Below, one piece after another: positions 46,481-54,827 of a stretch of 64,000 bases of DNA. Origin of the DNA: Agrobacterium larrymoorei (GTDB taxonomy: Bacteria > Pseudomonadota > Alphaproteobacteria > Rhizobiales > Rhizobiaceae); NCBI RefSeq assembly GCF_013322225.1, contig NZ_JAAMFB010000011.1, forward strand, positions 1 through 64,000, in the 5' to 3' direction. Every line of letters begins with the position of its first letter. Within the stretch, counting starts at the first letter, position 1. Below the pieces are notes generated by a model, which made no database searches, was not told the DNA's origin, and was given only the letters and a program-made list of their open reading frames with translations. The position numbers and the translations under genes were made by a program.

Positions 46481-47053
46481 CTAATTCTTGAATTCCGGCG
46501 GCGGCTTCAGGCGGCTGAGAAACTGAGCGAACACCATCGTGCCCTCAGGCCATGGTCCATGACCGGACTCGCTGTTGATGTGTCCCGACATGCCGGCGTC
46601 TATCAACAATGAGCCCCAGGCAGCGGCAATATCGTCCGCATGCTCATAAGAGCCAAACGAGTCGTTCCGGCTTGCGATGGTTATCGTCGGGAAAGGAAGA
46701 GGATCGCGCGGGTAGGGGCCGAACGTCATAAGGTGCTTAGGGCGAATATCCGGGTTCGCCACGTCCGGCGGCGCAACCAGCATTGCGCCCGCTACCTTGT
46801 GGCCGATCTGCGGCAACGCATGGATAACCGTTGGTACGCCCAGCGAATGGGCAACCAGAACGACGGGCTTGGTGCATGCGTTGACCTCTTCGACCAACTT
46901 CGCAACCCAGTCTTCCTTCACCGGCTTCGACCACTCCGCCTGCTCCACCCGGCGCGCAGTGGACAGTTTTTGCTGCCACCGGCTTTGCCAGTGGTCGGGA
47001 CCGGAATTGGTGTATCCAGGAACGATGAGGATATCTGCTTCTGATGCTTTCAT
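46481..47053 (-). CDS. RBBP9/YdeN-family serine hydrolase
   Basis: This 190-residue alpha/beta hydrolase has VPGYTNSGPDHWQ at the N-terminus, the nucleophile elbow AHSLGV near residue 68, a TIASRNDSF acid loop and SGHINSESGHGPWPEG with the catalytic His near the C-terminus. This is the RBBP9/YdeN group of small esterases, whose natural substrates are mostly unknown. A ribosome site is only weakly visible. It lies on the same strand as purC and purB. Confidence 0.88.
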   Translation of the reverse strand: MKASEADILIVPGYTNSGPDHWQSRWQQKLSTARRVEQAEWSKPVKEDWVAKLVEEVNACTKPVVLVAHSLGVPTVIHALPQIGHKVAGAMLVAPPDVANPDIRPKHLMTFGPYPRDPLPFPTITIASRNDSFGSYEHADDIAAAWGSLLIDAGMSGHINSESGHGPWPEGTMVFAQFLSRLKPPPEFKN

Positions 47054-47109
47054 GCCGTTTATCTTGGTGTGATGGTTGGTGGAATCAAGGTGCGTGACGT
47101 ATTCCTCTA

Positions 47110-47219
47110 CGTCATCCTAGGGCTTGACCCGAGGATCTGCTGCCGGTGCATCATATTGGCGGCGAACGAGAGAATGCCTTTGCGGTCGGTGGATCCTCGG
47201 GACAAGCCCGAGGATGACG
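47110..47219. repeat. Rhizobial palindromic intergenic repeat, long copy
   Basis: Facing arms begin ACGTCATCCTAGGGCTTGA and GATCCTCGGGACAAGCCCGA, separated by about 50 bases. It lies between purB and the RBBP9-like gene. The arms are slightly diverged from the perfect copy at 32118. Confidence 0.8.
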
Positions 47220-47231
47220 GCATCAAATATT

Positions 47232-48539
47232 TCAAACCTGCCCAAACACCCGCTTGAAAATCGTATCAACGTGCTTGGTGTGATAGCCAAGGTCGAACTT
47301 TTCGCGAATGGTCTCTTCCGGAAGCGCAGCGCGCACTTCTTCGTCAGCGAGCAGCTCCTCAAGGAAATCCTTGCCTTCTTCCCACACTTTCATCGCATTA
47401 CGCTGGACGAGACGGTAGGAATCCTCGCGGGATACACCGGCCTGCGTCAGAGCCAGAAGAACGCGCTGCGAGTGGACCAGTCCGCGAAACTTGTTCATGT
47501 TCTTCAACATGTTGTCCGGGTAGATGACCAGCTTTTCGATGACACCAGCCAGACGGTTCAGTGCGAAGTCCAGCGTTACCGTGGTGTCCGGGCCGATGGC
47601 GCGTTCGACGGACGAGTGGCTAATGTCGCGCTCGTGCCAGAGCGCTACGTTTTCCATGGCCGGAACGACCGACATACGTACCAGACGCGCAAGGCCAGTG
47701 AGGTTTTCCGTCAAAACCGGGTTGCGCTTGTGCGGCATGGCCGACGAGCCCTTCTGACCCGGAGAGAAGAACTCTTCGGCTTCGAGAACTTCCGTGCGCT
47801 GCATGTGGCGGATTTCGATGGCGACGTTTTCGATGGACGAGGCAATGACGCCGAGCGTTGCGAAGAACATCGCGTGCCGGTCACGCGGGATGACCTGCGT
47901 GGAGACGGGCTCTGGTGCGAGGCCGAGGGCCTTGCAGACGTGTTCTTCGACCGACGGATCGATATTGGCGAAAGTGCCGACTGCACCGGAAATGGCACCC
48001 GTGGCGATTTCCGCGCGGGCAGCGACGAGGCGGGCGCGGTTGCGGTCCATCTCAGCATAGAAGCGCGCAAATGTCAGGCCCATTGTCGTCGGCTCGGCAT
48101 GGATGCCGTGGCTGCGACCGATGCGAACTGTGTTCTTGTGTTCAAAGGCGCGGGTCTTCAGCGCATTGAGAACGCGGTCCATATCGGCAATCAGAAGGTC
48201 TGCGGCGCGAACCAATTGTATGTTCAGCGTGGTATCGAGGACGTCCGACGAGGTCATGCCCTGGTGGATGAAGCGCGAGTCCGGGCCGACGAATTCTGCC
48301 AGATGCGTGAGGAAGGCGATGACGTCATGCTTGGTGACGGCTTCGATCTCGTCGATGCGCGCAACATCGAATTCAGCCGCGCCGCCCTTTTCCCATATGG
48401 TCTTTGCTGCTTCCTTTGGAATGACGCCGATTTCCGCAAGAGCATCGCAGGCATGAGCCTCGATTTCGAACCAGATGCGGAACTTGGTTTCCGGCGACCA
48501 GATAGCGACCATTTCCGGGCGGGAATAACGAGGGATCAT
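47232..48539 (-). CDS. purB: Adenylosuccinate lyase
   Basis: This 435-residue member of the fumarase/aspartase superfamily has the signature SSAMPHKRNP near 263-272. The catalytic His lies in the TMGLTFA/HGIHAEPT region, with a second in HQGMTSSDV. It acts twice in purine synthesis, splitting SAICAR and adenylosuccinate. The ATG at 48539 begins MIPRYSRPEM, the usual family start, with AAGG upstream; the frame to 48602 adds residues without support. Confidence 0.97.
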   Translation of the reverse strand: MIPRYSRPEMVAIWSPETKFRIWFEIEAHACDALAEIGVIPKEAAKTIWEKGGAAEFDVARIDEIEAVTKHDVIAFLTHLAEFVGPDSRFIHQGMTSSDVLDTTLNIQLVRAADLLIADMDRVLNALKTRAFEHKNTVRIGRSHGIHAEPTTMGLTFARFYAEMDRNRARLVAARAEIATGAISGAVGTFANIDPSVEEHVCKALGLAPEPVSTQVIPRDRHAMFFATLGVIASSIENVAIEIRHMQRTEVLEAEEFFSPGQKGSSAMPHKRNPVLTENLTGLARLVRMSVVPAMENVALWHERDISHSSVERAIGPDTTVTLDFALNRLAGVIEKLVIYPDNMLKNMNKFRGLVHSQRVLLALTQAGVSREDSYRLVQRNAMKVWEEGKDFLEELLADEEVRAALPEETIREKFDLGYHTKHVDTIFKRVFGQV

Positions 48540-48653
48540 GGCAAAGGCCTTCTTGATGGAGAAATTTTCTGCCCGTTTAGCAAAGTGTTTCGGCAATCTC
48601 AACGCATTCGGCGCGAGAGAGTGAATCGGTTAAACGAGTTCTTACGGTTGTTT

Positions 48654-49331
48654 TCAGGTCCGTCCGCTTTCCGCAGCCGTTCTGACGGCGTTGACCATCT
48701 TTCGATAGTCCTCAGTTCCGTCTCCCTTGAAAATGGCAGATCCTGCGACGAGCACGTTGGCGCCAGCGGCTATGGCGCTGCCAGCGGTCTCGACGGTAAT
48801 GCCGCCATCAACCTCGAGTTCGATTGGCCTGTCACCGATAAGAGACTTTGCTGCGCGAATTTTATCCAGCATGGCGGGAATGAATTTCTGTCCACCGAAT
48901 CCTGGGTTTACGCTCATGATAAGGATGAGGTCGATATCGTTCAGGATATTTTCCAGAACAGATAGCGGGGTCGCCGGATTGAGCGTGACGCCGACTTTTT
49001 TGCCCAACGAACGGATCGTCTGGAGCGAGCGATGAAGATGCGGTCCGGCCTCAGCGTGAACGGTAATGCCGTCACAGCCCGCCTTTGCAAAGGCTTCGAG
49101 ATAAGGGTCGGCTGGCGCTATCATCAGGTGGCAATCAAAGAATGCCTGGCTGTGCGGGCGTAGCGCCTTGATGACGTCTGGTCCGAAAGAGATGTTAGGG
49201 ACGAAATGTCCGTCCATCACGTCCAGATGAATCCAGTCTGCACCGGCAGCTGTAACATCGGCCACTTCCTGACCGAGCTTCGCGAAGTTTGCGGCAAGAA
49301 TGGAAGGGGCGATTCGAACAGGAAGAGACAT
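48654..49331 (-). CDS. rpe: Ribulose-phosphate 3-epimerase
   Basis: This 225-residue TIM-barrel enzyme carries [22 protein letters not shown] (metal-binding His/Asp), CHLMI and [10 protein letters not shown] followed by EVDGGI. It interconverts ribulose 5-phosphate and xylulose 5-phosphate in the pentose phosphate and Calvin pathways. It is followed by purB on the same strand 114 bp downstream, and the two genes are often close in rhizobia. Confidence 0.96.
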   Translation of the reverse strand: MSLPVRIAPSILAANFAKLGQEVADVTAAGADWIHLDVMDGHFVPNISFGPDVIKALRPHSQAFFDCHLMIAPADPYLEAFAKAGCDGITVHAEAGPHLHRSLQTIRSLGKKVGVTLNPATPLSVLENILNDIDLILIMSVNPGFGGQKFIPAMLDKIRAAKSLIGDRPIELEVDGGITVETAGSAIAAGANVLVAGSAIFKGDGTEDYRKMVNAVRTAAESGRT

Positions 49332-49515
49332 CGATAAAAGCTCCTTGAAGAAAAGGTATATAATGGCTGTCAGAAGACCGAATACCGCGCATCAGCCACC
49401 TTCGGGAAACGCCGACGATAATGCCGAATTCGGAAGACGGCCCGTCGTGAATCTCTCGTTGCGCGCCTTTACCACCGAAGTCGGAAATCAACAATCGCCA
49501 CGCCTGCGATTGGCC

Positions 49516-50589
49516 TCAACGTTCGGCACGGTCCACAGGCGTGAAAGCCGTTCCGTTCCAGCGCTGCAAGATATAAGGGTTTGGTAGGAGCGTTTGCTGG
49601 TCATTGAAAGTGACCTTACCCATAACCGTTTCGAAAGTAGAGCCGATCATAACAGTCGGCGCTGGCTTTTCCTGAGATTGAACCAGCTCCAAAACCTTCG
49701 CCGAAATCTGCGTTGCAGCAAAGGCAGGCAATACGTAGGCTTCCGGCTCGATATTGCTCGCCCGCAGCTCGCTCACAGCTTCTGCCGCGGCAGGAAGGGC
49801 CGCGTAGTCGGGCGTCGTGATGGCCAGAACGCCTTGCTGGAGAGCAACAGGGGAATCTGCTGCCTTCATCGTATCGCCGGACATGATCGTGAGCGCGATC
49901 TTTTCCTGCGCGGCGTCGCGCGCTATGATCGAAACATCGTTTCGTTCTGCTGCGATGAAGACATTCGTGATGCCGGTCCGGCCCAGACGGCGAACGAGCG
50001 CAACCTGCTGTTCCTGCGCGGGCCTAACTGTGTCGTTGAAGGTTGGCTTCAGGCCCGCTTCTTCAAGCTTCAAGCGGATGCGGTCGACAAGTTCGCGGCT
50101 GTAGATTGTGCCGTCATCCACCAATCCGAACGACATGCCTTTCCAGTCTCGCAAAATAATGTCCGCTATCGCGTCGGACTCATCGCTGTCGGACGGAGCT
50201 AATCGAAATAGTGGCCACTGGCGCTTCAACGCGTCTTCCATCAGGATCGGGGCACGGCTGGACAGCGTAATCGCCGGGACCGCCGCATTTTTTAAAGTCG
50301 GAAGAGCGCCGCTGAGTGTTTCAGTGCAGAGAAAACCGATGACGACGCTGACTTTCGCGGCAACAAGACCATCCGCAATCGCACCACCGCTGCCTTCTTC
50401 GCAACTTTCCTGAATTTCGATAACATCAAGACCGGCTTTGGCCGCCGCAGCCTTTGCACCAGCACGAACCTGCGCGCCCAGCACCTCGAAGGGTCCGCTT
50501 TGAGGTGCGACGACGCCTATCGTTGCTGCACTCGCTGCGCCAGCCATGGCAAGGGTTGCTGCGGTGGTGAGCAAGCGAAATAAATGCAT
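49516..50589 (-). CDS. Leu/Ile/Val-type ABC transporter substrate-binding protein (orphan)
   Basis: This 357-residue periplasmic-binding-fold protein has a signal peptide cut after about residue 21 (AASA). The type I binding-protein pattern (IGVVAPQSGPFEVLGAQV, later VVIGFLCTETLSGALP) matches LivJ/branched-chain amino acid receptors. No permease or ATPase gene is nearby, so it either partners a remote transporter or works as a sensor. Ligand unknown. The 184 bp upstream of rpe holds nothing recognisable. Confidence 0.82.
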   Translation of the reverse strand: MHLFRLLTTAATLAMAGAASAATIGVVAPQSGPFEVLGAQVRAGAKAAAAKAGLDVIEIQESCEEGSGGAIADGLVAAKVSVVIGFLCTETLSGALPTLKNAAVPAITLSSRAPILMEDALKRQWPLFRLAPSDSDESDAIADIILRDWKGMSFGLVDDGTIYSRELVDRIRLKLEEAGLKPTFNDTVRPAQEQQVALVRRLGRTGITNVFIAAERNDVSIIARDAAQEKIALTIMSGDTMKAADSPVALQQGVLAITTPDYAALPAAAEAVSELRASNIEPEAYVLPAFAATQISAKVLELVQSQEKPAPTVMIGSTFETVMGKVTFNDQQTLLPNPYILQRWNGTAFTPVDRAER

Positions 50590-50719
50590 CGGGTGGCTGT
50601 CGTCCTCTTCCTGTTACTCGATGTTTATCGATACCAGCCGGTTTGCAAAAGAGGAAATGCTTTCGAATTACAACATGAAAGCGAATTTCATGTGCTTTCA
50701 GCGTGATCTAGGCAGCATC

Positions 50720-51124
50720 CTAAAGATGTCGCAGCGCGTCCTTGGCGAAAAGCGATAGTGGGGCAGGGAGTTCGTCCATCGCAAACCATCCCATATCCGA
50801 GAGCTTATCTGGCTCCGTGAGGGTCGGCTCGCCTTCAATATCTTCGGTAACGTAGATAAGCGACAGCCAGTGCTGGTCATCTTCCACAATGATTTGTTCA
50901 CTTGTGCAAAGAAACTTTATATCGCCGATAACGAGGCCCGTTTCTTCGCAGGCCTCACGTTTTGCCGCCTTTGCCGCAGCTTCCATATGGTCGACCTTGC
51001 CGCCGACGATGCTCCAGTGACCCGCCTCTGGCGCTTTTACACGCTTGTAAAGAAGCACCTTGTCATCACGCATGATGACAAGGCCCGATCCAACGCCGGG
51101 AAAATCAATGCCGGGCTTGCCCAT
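50720..51124 (-). CDS. Nudix hydrolase
   Basis: This 134-residue protein has a complete Nudix box: GGKVDHMEAA running to REACEETGLV (about 41-64), which binds Mg2+. It probably hydrolyses a nucleoside diphosphate derivative; the substrate is unknown. Its ATG shares a base with the TGA of the DEAD-box helicase gene (TGATG), so translation is coupled. The TTG one codon earlier is not needed. Confidence 0.9.
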   Translation of the reverse strand: MGKPGIDFPGVGSGLVIMRDDKVLLYKRVKAPEAGHWSIVGGKVDHMEAAAKAAKREACEETGLVIGDIKFLCTSEQIIVEDDQHWLSLIYVTEDIEGEPTLTEPDKLSDMGWFAMDELPAPLSLFAKDALRHL

Positions 51125-52620
51125 CAAGCTTTCGCGTTGGCGACGATCAGCATGAATGCGGGAATGTCGTCGCCGAAACCAACTGGCGTCGGGCCATCAT
51201 CGTAGTCACGGTAATGGCGGCGGCGGTTATCGTCGTTTGCGTGGGAAGGATTGTGGTTACGCTCGAAATTGCGAGGTGCCTTTTCGTTTCTGCGTTCTGC
51301 CTTCACCTTGTCGCCTCCGTTCGCCGCAACGGGAGCGTTGTCGGCTGCTTGTACAATTGGATTTTCTGCTTCGAAGACCTGCGGAGTTTCGCGCCGGTTT
51401 CTGTCACGACCGCGGCCGCGTTCGCGTTCTTTTTCCTTGCCACGGCGCGGACGCTCGGAAGCAAAGCTTTCCATCGGCGCTGGCAATGCGGAAAGATCGC
51501 CACTCAACCATTCGATCTTCTCGCCGATCAGCTTCTCGATGGCGTCTAGATACTTGGTGTCACGACGGTTGACGAGCGTGAATGCGGCGCCTGAGCGGCC
51601 TGCGCGACCCGTACGACCGATGCGGTGGACATAATCTTCCGCATGAATCGGAACGTCGAAGTTGAAGACGTGACTGACGTCTGGAATATCCAGACCGCGC
51701 GCTGCAACATCCGATGCTACGAGCAGAGTGATCTGGTTATCCTTGAAACCAGCCAGCATTTTTGTGCGGGAATTCTGGTCCATGTCGCCATGAAGCGCAC
51801 CGACAGAAAAACCGTGACGCTCAAGCGAGCGGTAAAGATCGGCAACATCCTTTTTGCGATTGCAGAAGATGATGGCGTTCTTCAGGTCTTCCTGCTGCTT
51901 GATAAGATCGCGCAGAACTGCACGCTTCTCGTAATCCTTTTCATGCGTGGCGACGATGCGCTGCGTGACGGTCTTTGCAGTGGAGGACGGCTTCGCCACC
52001 TCGACACGCACAGGGTTCTGCAGGAAGCGGTCGGCCAGCTTCTGGATTTCCGGCGGCATGGTGGCCGAGAAGAATAGTGTCTGGCGCGTGAACGGGATCA
52101 TCTTGGCGATACGCTCGATATCGGGGATGAAGCCCATATCCAGCATGCGGTCGGCCTCGTCGATGACGAGGATTTCGACGCCCGTCATCAATAACTTGCC
52201 GCGTTCGCAGTGGTCCAGCAGGCGACCGGGGGTGCAGATCAGCACGTCTGCGCCACGCTCAAGCTTGCGATCCTGCTCTTCGAAAGATACGCCGCCGATG
52301 AGAAGTGCCACGTTGAGCTTGTGGTTCTTGCCGTATTTCTCGAAGTTCTCGGCCACCTGCGCTGCAAGCTCACGGGTCGGTTCTAGAATCAGGGTGCGCG
52401 GCATTCTTGCGCGCGCGCGGCCTTTTTCCAGAAGCGTCAGCATGGGCAGCACGAAGGACGCCGTCTTGCCGGTTCCAGTCTGCGCGATTCCGCAGATATC
52501 GCGTCTTTCCAGCGCTGGCGGAATTGCGCCAGCCTGAATGGGGGTCGGCGTCGAATAGCCCGCGTCAGTAATAGCGGAAAGAACTTTTTGGCTCAGGCCA
52601 AGATCAGAGAATGTTGTCAA
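51124..52620 (-). CDS. DEAD-box ATP-dependent RNA helicase, RhlE type
   Basis: This 498-residue helicase has Walker A AQTGTGKT at about 46-53, motif II DEAD in VIDEADRM, SAT in FFSATM and HRIGRTGRAGR near 330-340. The C-terminal tail of about 120 residues is rich in Arg, Lys and Glu. It is an RhlE-like RNA remodelling enzyme. A TTG at 52620 gives the usual MTTFSDLGL-like N-terminus. A GTG at 52656 without a ribosome site is the alternative. The Nudix gene overlaps its stop. Confidence 0.88.
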   Translation of the reverse strand: MTTFSDLGLSQKVLSAITDAGYSTPTPIQAGAIPPALERRDICGIAQTGTGKTASFVLPMLTLLEKGRARARMPRTLILEPTRELAAQVAENFEKYGKNHKLNVALLIGGVSFEEQDRKLERGADVLICTPGRLLDHCERGKLLMTGVEILVIDEADRMLDMGFIPDIERIAKMIPFTRQTLFFSATMPPEIQKLADRFLQNPVRVEVAKPSSTAKTVTQRIVATHEKDYEKRAVLRDLIKQQEDLKNAIIFCNRKKDVADLYRSLERHGFSVGALHGDMDQNSRTKMLAGFKDNQITLLVASDVAARGLDIPDVSHVFNFDVPIHAEDYVHRIGRTGRAGRSGAAFTLVNRRDTKYLDAIEKLIGEKIEWLSGDLSALPAPMESFASERPRRGKEKERERGRGRDRNRRETPQVFEAENPIVQAADNAPVAANGGDKVKAERRNEKAPRNFERNHNPSHANDDNRRRHYRDYDDGPTPVGFGDDIPAFMLIVANAKA

Positions 52621-52799
52621 AGGAAAAACTGTTTCCGTTCTGGTTCGAAAGAACACGCGATAGACGTAGCGGGTTTACCGCAGATCGTGGCCGCGACATA
52701 GGCCCAAATCGCCGAAAAGTCAAGGAAACAAGGGGAAGTCTCGAAATGATACGCTTTGCAGTATCAAATCTATGTGAAATTACTCGGCGTCAACTCCGT

Positions 52800-54077
52800 T
52801 TATTGCAGATATGACTTCAATTCGGTTCCGGCGACCAGAAACCGCATCGGGTCGACTGGCTCGTCCTTAAGCCTTACTTCGTAATGCACATGCGGGCCGG
52901 TGGAGCGCCCGGTACTGCCGGCATTACCAATGACATCTCCAAGTTCGACCTTTTGTCCTTCGTGTACTCTGATCTGCGACATGTGGCCATAACGGGTGGT
53001 GACGCCTTGCCCGTGGTCAATCTCGACCATGTTGCCGTAACCGCCCGATACACCCGCGAATACGACCTTGCCAGCGCCCGTTGTACGAACATTCGCACCG
53101 GTCTCTGCGCGGAAATCGATTCCAGTATGGAGCGCCAGTCTCCCGAGAAATGGGTCCATCCGGTTACCGAACCGGCTCGTGATATCCTGACCGGGGGCAG
53201 GGTTTCCGAGGGGAAGTTTTTCCGCAGCACCTCGAACGGTTTCAAGACGATCAAGCGCATTATCGAGGTTTTCGATGGACGTTTTAAACGGAATGCCATT
53301 TGTCATGTCGGGCTCCGCAAACGGGCCGCCAACTGCATCTGAATCATCAATCTTCAGGCCGGTGCTGCGGATGATATCCGCCATGGCGTCCGCCTTGTTC
53401 CGAACGCCCACCGTCAGCGAAGCGATTCGAGACATCTGGTCTGATTCGACTTCGTCGAGAGAGGCAAGCATGCGGGAGAGCGCATGCCCTGCGACAGGTT
53501 CTGTCGTGTCTTGATGATAGGCAATGGTGCCCTTGAGGTCAGAGCTTGCCGACGATGGACGTAGAAGGCGATCTATTGCAATCGATCCTTCCGAGAGGCT
53601 GGCCCGTTTTTGAGGGGCAAAAGCATTGGCAGGCAAACTGTCTTCACTGCTTTTCGTTGCAGCAGCATCTTGGGCTTCGTCCAGCAAGCCATTCATGCGC
53701 CCATGGCGGGATTTCAGCTCGCTCTGTTGTGCCAGAAGCTTTTCCACCTTTCGCTCGACGGCCTGCTGCTCCAGCAATTGCCGTGAGGTGACGCGATCGA
53801 CCTGAGATCGCAGAGAGGCAATTCGGTCTTCATATTCCTGCTGCATGCGGGATTGGCGCGCCATCATCGCACCCAGCATATCGTCACGAAACATCAGATA
53901 GGCCGTGGCGCCCAGGTATCCTGCGGTAATAAAGGTAATGATGACGAGAGTAGCGACGATCAGCCATGGACGGATTGTGATGTGGCGAATTTTCTCGCCA
54001 CTCGCCAATATGAGAACATGCTGCTGGCGCTTTTTGCCAAAGGCCAGGTTCTTCCCCGCGTCTGTCAAAATCCCCAC
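52800..54077 (-). CDS. M23 metallopeptidase with coiled coil, membrane-anchored
   Basis: This 425-residue protein has one transmembrane segment near 39-60, a coiled coil (about 65-130) and a C-terminal LytM domain. The zinc ligands are intact: LHTGIDF near 315 and PHVHYEV near 392. It should be an active DD-endopeptidase, unlike the degenerate LytM protein at 17761. The start is uncertain: a GTG at 54077 with little support, or a TTG at 54068 with GGAG eight bases upstream. Confidence 0.9.
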   Translation of the reverse strand: MGILTDAGKNLAFGKKRQQHVLILASGEKIRHITIRPWLIVATLVIITFITAGYLGATAYLMFRDDMLGAMMARQSRMQQEYEDRIASLRSQVDRVTSRQLLEQQAVERKVEKLLAQQSELKSRHGRMNGLLDEAQDAAATKSSEDSLPANAFAPQKRASLSEGSIAIDRLLRPSSASSDLKGTIAYHQDTTEPVAGHALSRMLASLDEVESDQMSRIASLTVGVRNKADAMADIIRSTGLKIDDSDAVGGPFAEPDMTNGIPFKTSIENLDNALDRLETVRGAAEKLPLGNPAPGQDITSRFGNRMDPFLGRLALHTGIDFRAETGANVRTTGAGKVVFAGVSGGYGNMVEIDHGQGVTTRYGHMSQIRVHEGQKVELGDVIGNAGSTGRSTGPHVHYEVRLKDEPVDPMRFLVAGTELKSYLQ

Positions 54078-54180
54078 TCCAGCTGTTCGCCCACTGCTGG
54101 AGAAGGTAATTTGTTAAGGTTAACGAAGTTTTACTTTTTAGCTAGGGTTGATGGAGCTGGACGACTGAGTTCGCTGAGGA

Positions 54181-54648
54181 TCAGAGTGCTTTTGCAGCGT
54201 CTAGCACAGCCTTAGCGTGGCCCGGCACCTTCACCTTCTGCCAGACACTGGCGATGTTGCCTTCTTTTGAAATCAGGAAAGTCGTGCGTTCAACGCCCAT
54301 GTATTTCTTGCCATACATGCTTTTTTCCTTCCATACGCCGTAGGCTTCCACCGCAGTCTTGTCTTCGTCGGCGGCAAGCATGACGGTAAGGGAATGCTTG
54401 GCTGCGAACTTGTCGTGGCTTTTTACCGAGTCGGGCGAAATACCGATGACGACAGTATTTGCGGCCTCGAATTCTGCGCCGAGTGCACTGAAATCTATGG
54501 CTTCCGCCGTGCAACCGGATGTGTCATCCTTCGGGTAAAAGTAGAGAACGACGGCTTTACCCTGAAGATCGGACAGGCTGACCGTTCCGCCGCCATTGCG
54601 TGGGAGATTAAAATCGGGCGCTTTTTCACCAATTTGCGGTTCTGACAT
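54181..54648 (-). CDS. bcp: Peroxiredoxin of the Bcp/PrxQ family, 1-Cys form
   Basis: This 155-residue thioredoxin-fold protein has the peroxidatic Cys46 in DTSGCTAEAIDF and the YPKDDT active-site loop. Bcp usually has a resolving Cys five residues later; here that position is Ile/Asp, so the enzyme would need an external thiol. It reduces peroxides. The gene is divergent from the large DUF3971 gene 180 bp away and follows the M23 gene on the same strand. Confidence 0.9.
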   Translation of the reverse strand: MSEPQIGEKAPDFNLPRNGGGTVSLSDLQGKAVVLYFYPKDDTSGCTAEAIDFSALGAEFEAANTVVIGISPDSVKSHDKFAAKHSLTVMLAADEDKTAVEAYGVWKEKSMYGKKYMGVERTTFLISKEGNIASVWQKVKVPGHAKAVLDAAKAL

Positions 54649-54827
54649 GCGTCACCTTTCTTTTGCCGGGATTGTTGAGCATGGGGGCCTCTATTCGATA
54701 TATACCGAATAAGAGCTTCGTCCAGTCTTGTGGCGATTCTAGCAGCGCGAATGGTTGAAACCATCGCTCGGGAAAACCCTGACTATGAATGCAGGGTCTA
54801 GGCATTTGCGGGGGCAGGCACAGGCGG

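Noticed and set aside
49300..49587. 95-codon plus-strand frame overlapping rpe and the binding-protein gene
   Set aside because: It is antisense to both genes and has no domain; a shadow of their codon structure.
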